The notes below the pieces were generated by a model. It was not told where the DNA came from and made no database searches. It saw nothing but the letters and a program-made list of their open reading frames with translations. A DNA stretch of 64,000 bases from Symsagittifera roscoffensis (lineage: Eukaryota > Xenacoelomorpha > Acoela > Convolutidae), in NCBI RefSeq assembly GCF_963678635.1, contig NC_087064.1, positions 82,699,847 to 82,763,846 on the forward strand, given 5' to 3'. Of this stretch, positions 42,401 to 51,100 are shown one piece after another (positions within the stretch are counted from its first letter, which is position 1; the number at the start of each line of letters is the position of its first letter). Made by a program: the position numbers and the translations under genes.

Positions 42401-44954
42401 ACAACTTGGGAGACGTTCCTTCGAAGTCTGATCCCGCCACAATGACTACTCTCGCAGCAGCTGGATCTGCTCTATCATAAACTGCCAGGGTTTTGGCCAG
42501 CTGGGTACTCCCACAGGGCTTCCCGTACCTGGGATCTTCCGCCAATTTCGAGCCTTCGTAAGCGGCATCTGGCAATCCCGTTCCTCTCGGATTGAGTAGC
42601 TTGTCTACCACCTTTAACTGTGCCGGGGTTGCCAACCTGATCCTGGCGATGCTAGTTCGGTGCTTGGGAGGTTCTGCTATAAGTCCAGGACTCCCCAGCA
42701 GCTTGAGAGGTCTGTAGTTAATGGGTCCCATGATCGCTTTTGTGGGAATTCCAGTCAGGTCTGTGGTCTCCATCAACTTCGCTCTCGAGAAGTGCGCCTC
42801 ATGAGCTTTCAACCAGTCCACGCAATGATGCCTATTCAAATCCTCGTGTGACACTCGTTCGATCCCCAGGGTTTCCGCCAATTCTCGCCTGCATTCCAAA
42901 CTCTCTAGATCCAGTTCTTTCACCTTCTCAGGATATCTCAAGCGAGCGGTCTCCATAGACTTCTTTTCCCGTTTGCTCTCTGCCACTACCACTGAGGATA
43001 TCGCCGAGCCTGGAGGTGTTGATGATGTCACCTCCTCAGACTCCATTGGCGTGGCACTCTGCAATCTGGTCTGGCTGCTCCTTGAACTGTCTCTAGTGTC
43101 AACTCTCGGTCCCAAGCGACCAGACAAGGCCCTTGAGGCAAGGAATGGTGGGTTCGGAGGTGGTCCTAATGTGAATTGGGCTGTCTCTAGCAGATCCGCC
43201 TCCAGCGCGTTTATGTGTTCTTGGAAGACGTCGTTTAGCCACTCTGCTCCCCTCGGTCTATCAAAATGGATTCCATCACTGGAGGTGTCTTCAGGGAATC
43301 CCTCTTTCTCCATGCGCTCTGCCACGTTCAACAGTTTGACAGGGAGCACACTCTTCCGGTGGATGTCTCTTATGACCTTGTTTAGGTTCCGCACCTTCTC
43401 GTTCATCTCCAAGGCGTGCTGATCAAACATCATGTTGTAGGGGACAGTACATATCGTCAACAGGATGGGGTCCATCTGAATCCTCAGTTCCTCAAGAAGG
43501 CAGCTCACCTTATCGTGCAGCCTTGTTATTTTCCTCGCTTCACCCCTTGATACATCGTTGGTCCCGATCATCAGGGTCACCGTGTATACTTTGGTCATCC
43601 CCAGCATGTCAAGCGTTGCCAACATCTGTGGCGTGGCAGCTCCAGCGAAACTCAAGATTCCCGTCTGCCAGTGCGATCGGATCCGGGTCAACACCCGCAC
43701 CAGGCTGTCCCCTACGATTAGGTGAACCGCACCTTCTGGTACCCGGGGTGGCGCCAAGTACTGCACCCAGGCCGCATCATGAAAGCAGTCTCTCCTAGCT
43801 TTCTGCTCCGCACTCCAGTCCAGCCGATTGTGCCTGTGGTACCTCCCCTCTGTATTCTTCTTATAACTCGAGATCACGACACTCCTAACCGGCTGTTCCC
43901 TCCACGTCCGGGGAAGCTCCGGTCTTGCCGAACTCTCACGACTCTTTTGTCGCAATCTCTCGCCCAGTTCTCTCAGACGCGATGAGCCGCCGCTCACCTG
44001 ACTGTCACTCGAGGTCGAGGTTGGGGTATATCCCGGCAGCTCCACATCCATCAGTGGGCGTATGGGTTGCGTCTCTAGGCTACGCAAGGAAGACGTTGCG
44101 TCATTCGGTATCCAAACTTCCAACCCTTCACTCATGTGTTCTCGGGCCTCGCGGTCAAGGTTGAACCGTGCTCTTGCTCTGGGGGCTTCATCCACCTCCA
44201 TACGTGACTCTGGCCTCGAGCTGGTGACCACTCGCTCCTTCGGCCTGGCTCCCTTCTGTGCATCAAGCTCGCGTTGTCGTTGTTCTATTCTGTCCAATTC
44301 CGACCTCAGTTGATCACGATTCGCGGCGTTCTCCCGCACCCTTAACTCCTGTTGATGTTCAGCTTTTTGCATCTCAAGCAACCTCAGAGCCTGGTCTCGC
44401 TCGTTGACCGCCTGGTCCCTTTCCAGCTGAACCTTCTCCCGATCCAGCTTTGCCTGATCCCGATCGAGGTTCGCCTTATTCCTTTCCTTCTGCGTCTTCT
44501 CGAGCTCTTTCTTTTGAACACCTAGATCCGGATATGCCTCGGTCGTCTGTTGCGTTCGTGACATCGATGGCACCCTACTCGAGCTCTGGCTTGTGGATCT
44601 TACTGTTGGCCTAGTCGGTAGTGGGAATTCCCCTGCGCCATATTCGGTATTGTTATTCAGGCCAGGATTCCTTGCCAAGTCAAAACCCCTTACTCCTCCA
44701 TCCACATTCCAAGACAACCATCTGGTCTGTTCTTGGTTCGATATTCCCTCGGTGGTGTAGCCGATCATCAAGACAGCCTCCGTTGCAGACTCCCTGCACT
44801 CACCCTGGTCCTCCAACTGGAGGATGGCATTCAGCATCACCGCCATTCTCTCGTCTATTTGGGTGTAGTCCAAGTCCCTCAGGCGTCTGTACAGCTCATC
44901 AAGAGTGGGCTTCTTCAGGGCCGCGGGCACGGATTTCCATAATCGGTCTGCCAT
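39360..44954 (-). CDS. Copy B ORF3: giant protein with a GDSL/SGNH-hydrolase domain
   Basis: A 1864-codon open frame with an ATG start (ADRLWKSVPAALKKPTLDE). Residues 145-235 form a charged coiled coil with repeated LDRDQA-type heptads. Residues about 405-590 carry the SGNH signature: block I IVGDSLVRVL (Ser nucleophile, near 414), block III IGTNDVSR (near 465) and block V SSDGIHFDRPRGAEW (Asp/His, near 561). This family hydrolyses ester or acetyl groups. Residues about 835-1060 hold a second set, VAGSDF, FAGMNDHL and GDDHP, possibly a divergent second copy of the fold. Hydrophobic segments near 1200-1240 may contact membrane. Acidic linkers and a Ser/Thr-rich tail follow. It occupies the position of env. 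Copy A keeps the same architecture. Confidence 0.75.
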   Translation of the reverse strand: MADRLWKSVPAALKKPTLDELYRRLRDLDYTQIDERMAVMLNAILQLEDQGECRESATEAVLMIGYTTEGISNQEQTRWLSWNVDGGVRGFDLARNPGLNNNTEYGAGEFPLPTRPTVRSTSQSSSRVPSMSRTQQTTEAYPDLGVQKKELEKTQKERNKANLDRDQAKLDREKVQLERDQAVNERDQALRLLEMQKAEHQQELRVRENAANRDQLRSELDRIEQRQRELDAQKGARPKERVVTSSRPESRMEVDEAPRARARFNLDREAREHMSEGLEVWIPNDATSSLRSLETQPIRPLMDVELPGYTPTSTSSDSQVSGGSSRLRELGERLRQKSRESSARPELPRTWREQPVRSVVISSYKKNTEGRYHRHNRLDWSAEQKARRDCFHDAAWVQYLAPPRVPEGAVHLIVGDSLVRVLTRIRSHWQTGILSFAGAATPQMLATLDMLGMTKVYTVTLMIGTNDVSRGEARKITRLHDKVSCLLEELRIQMDPILLTICTVPYNMMFDQHALEMNEKVRNLNKVIRDIHRKSVLPVKLLNVAERMEKEGFPEDTSSDGIHFDRPRGAEWLNDVFQEHINALEADLLETAQFTLGPPPNPPFLASRALSGRLGPRVDTRDSSRSSQTRLQSATPMESEEVTSSTPPGSAISSVVVAESKREKKSMETARLRYPEKVKELDLESLECRRELAETLGIERVSHEDLNRHHCVDWLKAHEAHFSRAKLMETTDLTGIPTKAIMGPINYRPLKLLGSPGLIAEPPKHRTSIARIRLATPAQLKVVDKLLNPRGTGLPDAAYEGSKLAEDPRYGKPCGSTQLAKTLAVYDRADPAAARVVIVAGSDFEGTSPKLFWPETLIYSLPGAELNQMLTLVVAIKSEMPCEPELLLFAGMNDHLHAMGLLEQLKGDEIPTSRKIWEAIQALFAAMNEVQENVVSRFGSKTKVVFTTSPGYPNMPPALQFVYAVLILIAEGNEWRILMAAPNRELEPSNLRLRKSELAAAWADISHALRGFYGLADILIVLDEVLLLEISNFARQLKFSPVIGDDHPAISKLTASLWFRSMDVKITNSTSKSRGPSNERRNVAETEKQLESMKYRLTQENGWWPFLTPRLENATNKTREEAPPLVKQVWSFLEKQLELAETRDMTVARFVSAANEVTIGGFWREQAKGELKTRRDYEILKFLSPCWEKEFLAGIFGTTATIFGAFVQEILGMPISLLLALYLFYPRYLFNMGPAYMFSRGVETLRVDGYLALVLLTHGELVSFHRLMEYGEPLSMGRVHTSIETSSYKCAAGLKTLLVQYLMMQNRHMTGEDENPTSREEWKKTNRGMPLLTDLCLAMRSDPMGIIWGLEEVVTCIYGPAVTYAFPDPLVTTYRHSVTHLSLISILDETALNWCQQEVLRGRMSNTVLFGKVKDAELIVYNFRGQMQCRMGGKREGPIEMYPKFWNLNPLTADGREILRISAWKECFALVKRELETIMEKEILPATMPEFPIVRRMTLGMNSPLVVPSIMARMTTEEMQKDFTDGWDPLFIGYTAAVYFHTSETKLNSWTTQAKKSRGSQPPGYEVRKVLRTLEKEGLENMLPIWDDGRMIVMEGHVALVDDMKFATRKYKAPYGLEQVEIRQEGTELDAAGQLHVALTEYKKLDPTTPSPLSVDTPGDKRSGPVEDRFKKILERRRHESEEESMGETLSEAGEDMEVGNTPEPGPSGEELTTQELLKDLSEENWADTATPPLIPSPRKDLELPLASETFNMGMILLSSEEREKNTFEGNRDIFLGSLKDDAWQEFLEEFNQEVGSETTLDKFKEELWDTVVRFGEPLLIGTGLDEKARKELLSKLVELRNSRSKTREEKCEDSSTRRQKNCR

Positions 44955-45453
44955 TCTTCGTGACTTCGGGATGTATACAGGTATGTGTTAACCAGCTCAA
45001 GAATTACCTTACCGACTCAAGTATTACCCAACTCAAGAATTCTCTCGAAATGTTCCCTTGCAAATACTTGCCGTAAGTGCCGATTATCGCGAGTTCAATC
45101 AAGGTTTCTCTCTCTGTTTCTCGCTTGAGTATAGTTGGATTTTCAACTTTGTTTTTCAAACTTGATCTGAAAACAGAAAGCATATTGAAACTTGACATGT
45201 CATGTTCCTAACCTAGAGACCCCCCTTTTACCAGTATGGTTAAAATCTTATCATTTTCATATCACTTAAAACAATTCAATTGGAATTCCCTTAAAAGCAT
45301 GCAGATTCATTTTATGTTTTAGCACCGTTAACTCGTTTTAAAATTTAATTGTCATGCCAATCATATCTTAAGATCCCTTTACCTGTGCCGCACCCCAGTA
45401 CCTAACTCAAGACTCCTCCCTCACACCCGACTCGATACCCCCATGTACCCGAC
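44955..45453 (-). other. Copy B spacer between pol and ORF3
   Basis: About 500 bp with no supported gene; a 64-codon minus frame at 45004-45198 is unremarkable. ORF3 probably needs a spliced or internally initiated RNA, but I could not identify the splice sites with confidence. Confidence 0.4.
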
Positions 45454-48186
45454 TCAGGCGATGCTCAAGTAGTACTTCTTATGAAGATACACCATTATCT
45501 CAGTTTCTGCAAAGACCACATGTAGGATAGCGTACAATTCCCTCGGGCTCAGTTTGCCCCTGTTTGGGTCATACACCGGCATTGAGACTTCTGTTATCCC
45601 TCTTTCAATCATGAAGTCTCGTAATCTTGTTAGTGCCAATATCACGTGTTCGGGATCGATTGTGTTCCTGTCATTGACCCTCGTTACTAGGAAGCACAGA
45701 TATTTGCCCGGGACTTGTGCCACTGACGGTGGAAGCGCTGCCATCCCTCCCAGTCCTGGTCTCTGTCTGAACAGAAACTCTACATTCTGGTACTCTCTTT
45801 TGAAGTCAGCTTCCAATCTTGATTTGAAACTCATGTCCGCTGTGATGCAGATCGCGCTGGTCCTGTTTGACAGGATGAAGTCGCTATCTGTTATCATGAT
45901 GTTCTCCGAGTATTCATTGGGTATTTCGAATTTCGTTTTGAAATTCCGACCTATAGTAGGCTCTGGCTCTTCTTCCTCCAGTTCCAATTCGCTCGTTTCT
46001 CTCACTTCCTTGAGCTTCTTTATCATCAAATTTTCGGTGTCGGTAAGTCCTACCCCCACTCCCCGGACAAAAATATTTATCGACGTCCCCGTCGATGTTG
46101 TCGGGTCTGAATTGTCCTGAGGAATGTCCAGTGGCCTGTCTGTTGCCGTCCATCCGAAAAGAGGGTCCTCTGTCTTCATGTAATTTGCTGCTGATACATC
46201 GACTTGCTGAATGCTTTGTCCTTCGCGGCTCTCGTCTTTGACATCACGCATCCACTCTAGAATCCTCAAGTTCGTGTTCTCCCTCCTCTCTATCTCACTC
46301 TGTTCGAGATCCGTTTCTACTTCTGGCGTCGAGTAATCATCCTGCGGATAATGACCACCATCGTCAATGACCTGCCATTCCTCTCCGGCTTCTAGTTCGC
46401 CTGCCTTCAGTAATTCCTCGCCCAAATTGTCTGGCTGTATCTTATCGATCAAGAAGTCATCCCCGTACCTGTTGTACCTCATGCCGGTGCGTTTACGATT
46501 GCCAGTCCTGGTTTCCGGTGGTGTTGGTCGATCCGGCTCCATCCACTTCGGCACCTCGTCTTGCTCCGGGTCGTTCCAGTCTTCTTCTACAAATGATCCT
46601 GCATCAGACCCCACTCCTATCTTTTCATTGTCGTCCAAACTCAAGTTCTCATTACCATCATTTTTCTCTCGAGTACCTTTCTCATTCACTTCACACGCTG
46701 GCTCTACCACCAGGTACTCAAGACCCTCCATGTCCTTCGGTATGCACCAATCCTCTGGGGACGGGACGATAGGCTTCAGATTCTCATAATGTGCCGCTCG
46801 CCCAGTACTCAAGCGATAGAACCGTCCTTGTTGATGAACCTCCGTTATCATGAATGGTCCCCTCCACTTCTTGAGTAGTTTCTTTGTTCCCTTGGGCGGT
46901 ATTACATTTTGGAAGACCCACACGTATTGGCCCACTTCATATGGCTTTGCTCTTAATATTTTTTCGTCGTATTTCCTGCGTTGCCTCATTTGCGCTTGCG
47001 CCGTGTTCCTCCTGCATAGCTCGTTCAACTCCTGTTGTCTTTTGATCGCTTCTTTCACGTATGCCTGAGGCGACGTCCTTTTCCCCTCGTATTCCGGGTA
47101 AAAGAATGTCAGAGGCATTGCTCTCTCCCTGCCCGTCAACATCATGAAAGGACTGATGCCCGTAGTTGAGTGCTGTGTACTGTTGTAGGCTCCTACTACC
47201 TGTGGCAGGTATTTGTCCCAGTCCGTCATGTATCTTGAGCAGTACACCCTTAACATGTTGACCAGTGTCCTGTTTTGTCTCTCTACCAACCCATTGGTCT
47301 GCGGGTGATAGGTCGTCGAGTGTGCTTGAGCAATGTGCGATCTCTTCATCAATTCTTTTGTCAAGTCCCCCACAAAAGCTTTGCCGTTGTCCGACTGGAA
47401 AGTCATTGGACAACCATACCGCGATATCCAATGCGTTATCAGATGATCACATGTCTCTTCGGCCGAGGCTGTCTGGCACGGAACCGCTTCCGCCAACTTT
47501 GTGAAGTGATCTATTATAACCAGTATCTGGTTGTATCCCGACTCTGTCATGCAGATTTTTTGATGGTCTATCTGCACCACTTCATTGAACTCCGAGCTCT
47601 CAACGGACTTGAGTGGAAACTTCATCTTCCTTGGGTCTTTTACCTGGAGACATGCCAGGCAGGCATTCACCCATCTCTCGCAAGCTTTTCTCATTCCTGG
47701 CCAATCAAACCTGTGAAGTATCCTTTGTTGTACTTTGTCTATCCCCTGGTGGCCCATCTGGTCGTGTGATCTGAAAAGCACCTCCGTCTGGTACAACTGT
47801 GGTAGTATGATGAGATTGTGTTTGTGTAATATCTTTTCTTCATCTCTCCTCTTGCACGCTACCACCCCCTCAGCTGTGTGATAAAGCAAGTCTTTCTTTT
47901 CTTTGTGGAACTGGCTCAAGATCTTGTAGCTGTCTTCCTCAAGTTCCCCCTTCTCCTTGACCCCCGACTGGATCCATTTGGAGAGGTTACTTGTCATTTT
48001 GTCATTCTTCTGGGCTCTTATTAGGTCTGACAGCCTATATCTCGCCTTGACATGCTCCTTTAGCGCCATGATTTGTCCATTCATCTCCCCAGGGTTGTGG
48101 ATGTCATCACTCAGTTTCACGCATATCATCCTTTTCACGATTTTCATATCATCTTCTGGCACCAGATTCGTCCTGATGTTTGAGTT
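45454..48186 (-). CDS. Copy B integrase with macrodomain-like C-terminus
   Basis: Same reading phase as the upstream gag-pol frame, separated from it by one TGA (48187-48189). The integrase zinc finger (HDQMGHQGIDKV ... CLACLQ) is complete. The DDE core has Asp in VVQIDHQKICM, Asp in FQSDNGKAFVG and Glu in HPQTNGLVERQNRTL. A GPY/F-like domain follows (KKWRGPFMITEVHQ). After an acidic linker, the final 155 or so residues (45930-45454) resemble TARG1/ALC1-type macrodomains: ITADMSF, ADFKREY, PGKYLCFLVTR, ALTRLRDFMIERGITEVSMPVYD and a final TEIMVYLH strand. The ADP-ribose loop Gly-x-Gly is not obvious. This tail is not a normal part of Ty3/gypsy pol in my knowledge. Confidence 0.85.
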   Translation of the reverse strand, partial: NSNIRTNLVPEDDMKIVKRMICVKLSDDIHNPGEMNGQIMALKEHVKARYRLSDLIRAQKNDKMTSNLSKWIQSGVKEKGELEEDSYKILSQFHKEKKDLLYHTAEGVVACKRRDEEKILHKHNLIILPQLYQTEVLFRSHDQMGHQGIDKVQQRILHRFDWPGMRKACERWVNACLACLQVKDPRKMKFPLKSVESSEFNEVVQIDHQKICMTESGYNQILVIIDHFTKLAEAVPCQTASAEETCDHLITHWISRYGCPMTFQSDNGKAFVGDLTKELMKRSHIAQAHSTTYHPQTNGLVERQNRTLVNMLRVYCSRYMTDWDKYLPQVVGAYNSTQHSTTGISPFMMLTGRERAMPLTFFYPEYEGKRTSPQAYVKEAIKRQQELNELCRRNTAQAQMRQRRKYDEKILRAKPYEVGQYVWVFQNVIPPKGTKKLLKKWRGPFMITEVHQQGRFYRLSTGRAAHYENLKPIVPSPEDWCIPKDMEGLEYLVVEPACEVNEKGTREKNDGNENLSLDDNEKIGVGSDAGSFVEEDWNDPEQDEVPKWMEPDRPTPPETRTGNRKRTGMRYNRYGDDFLIDKIQPDNLGEELLKAGELEAGEEWQVIDDGGHYPQDDYSTPEVETDLEQSEIERRENTNLRILEWMRDVKDESREGQSIQQVDVSAANYMKTEDPLFGWTATDRPLDIPQDNSDPTTSTGTSINIFVRGVGVGLTDTENLMIKKLKEVRETSELELEEEEPEPTIGRNFKTKFEIPNEYSENIMITDSDFILSNRTSAICITADMSFKSRLEADFKREYQNVEFLFRQRPGLGGMAALPPSVAQVPGKYLCFLVTRVNDRNTIDPEHVILALTRLRDFMIERGITEVSMPVYDPNRGKLSPRELYAILHVVFAETEIMVYLHKKYYLSIA
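46058..46069 (-). promoter_or_regulatory. Internal PPT-like motif (possible central PPT), copy B
   Basis: On the minus strand TTGTCCGGGGAGTGGGGGT, matching the core of the 3' polypurine tract. The same stretch is nearly identical in copy A (23379-23390), with flanking bases also conserved. Function is inferred. Confidence 0.35.
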
Positions 48187-51100
48187 TCATGATAGTTCCC
48201 TGAATGGTTTCCTTGCGACCGCCATTTTCTCAAGTTCCTCACCACCTCGCATCTCCTGTATGTCCATGTTGTATGTTCCTGAAGATGGATCCGTCTGTAA
48301 CTCCCTGTCGTGGTGCCTTGTCTTCTCTTCCGCCAGTATCATGCACAGACTGTCTTGGTTTTCGCTGCTCTCATCCGAGTCTTCATCCCATCCTTCACGC
48401 TCCCCGGACAATTTTCCTTCTCCGGTTCCTTCTTCCGTGAACCTGGAACACTCCCCGGACTCTTGACCTAGTCCCAGGTGTTCAGTATCTTCCTTGAACG
48501 TCACTTTCTTTTTCCTAACCTTGGTCTGCTCCAGAATGTCTTCGGGGATTTTGTCAACTAGTGACCGCACGACATCTTTGCTGTCAGTGACGCTTCCTCT
48601 TGATGAGTCAGTATCGTTCACTGTCTCTTTTCTCCGAAGTATAGTGAATTCCGGTTTCTCTTGACCCTTCTCCTGGATCACGGGCTTATCATCTGATAGT
48701 TTCTCGAGCAACCTCATTAAGTCATCATCTATCTGTGCAGTTCCTGCTTCCACCTGGCTAAGATCATAGCCTTTTGCCTTGAGCGTCTCCTTCACGATCT
48801 TCGACTTGAGTATAATCTCAATCGGAATCCTCTTGCTCTTCCTCAAGATGGTCTTCTCTGGAGGCTCTTTAGGCAATTCAGGATGATCTTCTATCGGTTT
48901 GCCTGACTTGTCCAGCCATCTCGTGAGTGGAAGACTGTCGTACGTTTCCTTGTTCATGAATGAGAAGCCATCTTTGATTTCAGGTCTGTCTGCTTCTCTT
49001 TGCTCTTGTCTCTCATAGAACTCCGTCTTCTTACTCAAGCTGTCGGCATTCTGATGTTTATCTCGCGTTCTATGCTCAATTATCATGTTGTATCCGTCCA
49101 GGCGAACTATCCACCTCCCAATGTAACTTTGGTCCATTGAGTACGTTTTCAGCCAGCTCAGTGCTCTGTTGTCGACTCGCAACTTGAATGGCTCACTGCC
49201 CAGGTACGCCCTGTATTTCTCGACAAAGGTAACCACCGCGAACATCTCAGCTTTCGGTGCTCCGTACTTCATTTCCGTGTCACTCAGGACTTTGCTCCCG
49301 TACGCTATTGGTCTCAAGACTGTCTTCCCATTCCATTCTTGTTCTTGGTGGAGAATCCCAGAAATCGCGACTACCGACGCATCCGTGTCTAGCACGTACA
49401 TCCCTTTCTCAGTCGGCATACCCAGTACTGGTGCCTCACATAGCTCTTTCTTTATCCTCTGGAATGACTCTTCTGCTGCGTTGTTCCACGTGAACTTCTT
49501 GCCCTTGTGTCTCATTAATTGTTGCATCGGGTATACCTTGTCTGCATAGCCTTTGATGAACTCTCTATAATAGTTAGCGAAACCCAGGAAGCTCATCAAC
49601 TGGGTCTCGATCTCTTTTCTACACGCGTCCGATTTGTGTGGGGTCATGCGCCTCGCCCCCTCCCTGTGTGGTACCGCGTTTTCCTCAAGTTCTATTTCAT
49701 GCTCAACGAAATTACAACACCCGATATCCGCCTTATGCCTCGAAAAAACTTCCTCGTTCCGCTCTAGTACCTCCTTGATGGCTTCGAGCTGTTCATCTTT
49801 CAGTTTGCCCCTCAAATGTTCAATCTCCGGCAGGACCGGTTTTTCATTTTGCATTTCATCTAGTGTGGGTCGCTCTGGAAAGTTCGAACAGCTCGAAAGA
49901 CCATCATCCGTTTCTGACTTAAGTGATTTAATAAGACCTGAAGAATCTTTTATTTTCTGCAATCGTCTCAAGATACAAATTTTGTCCCTGTGATTGGGGC
50001 AATCAACAACTTCATTTTGTTTTGAATTCTCAATTGTTTCATATCGAAATTTAACCGGTAAAGCATATCCCAGTTTCCTCCTTCTTTGTATCGTGATCGG
50101 TATATCAAGGGTATTCAACAAGACACTGACGCAGAGGCCGCTCTTCGTTATCGAAAATGATCTTCCTAAAACAGCAGCACTTTGACTGTTAGGATTCGGA
50201 ACTATGCACACTTGCTTGTTGTCACTTAGTTCATTGTAATTTTTCATCCTCAAACTTACGATTGCCGCTTCATTAGCTTTTAGCCTCACCCTCCTACTCA
50301 AGAATACCGGTGCTTTGTTTTCATTTGCCATTATTAAATTTACCGGTTTGATTGCGTACCTCCTATCCGGGTTCCGTATCCTGAACATTGCGTTATTTAA
50401 ATCAATCGTTACGTCGAAATTCCTGATAAAGTCTCTGCCCAAAATGAATTGGTCAGATTCATCTAGGTTTTCTACCACGATAAAGCTCATCCACAGGTTA
50501 CGTTCCCCCAAATTGAGGGCTATTATCGGCGTCCTGCCCAGCACCCGTAGGGCCCCTTTGTTTGCAGCTGACAGCCGTATTCTCGAGTCTATCAAGTCAC
50601 CTTTGTCAAAGCCCATCTTCTCCCAAGTTTCGATTGGTATAACGCTCAAGACTGCTCCCGTGTCAAGCAACCCACGCAACTGAGTCTTTTTGCCACTTAT
50701 ATCCAGCACGTGCCCTGTCACATCTGCCTCCGTCCCGATGTGCATTGCATCTTCCTCAAGCATGGCGCAGTGTCCAATCGATCTCACTTTCAATTCTTCT
50801 TTCCCTACGTAGATTTGTCCAATCAGGTCTTCGTCACATGTTATCATCGTCTTGGTATAGATGTTAATCCCATCTATGTTTAGCATCACCTCGTGTGGAC
50901 CGTAAGCTTCAGTATATCTGCTATCAACACGTACCGACTTGCTGCCCCCTCTCATGAGTAGTGCTCTCAGTGCTCTAGAAGTCGTTTGTGGGCTTATACC
51001 ACTCAAATAGTCTGCATACACGTCAATGTGCATTATTGTCTGGTCGCTCGGCTCGCTCAAGTTTCTGGTTACCTCGTGGCCGCCCACTGTGATTATCGAC

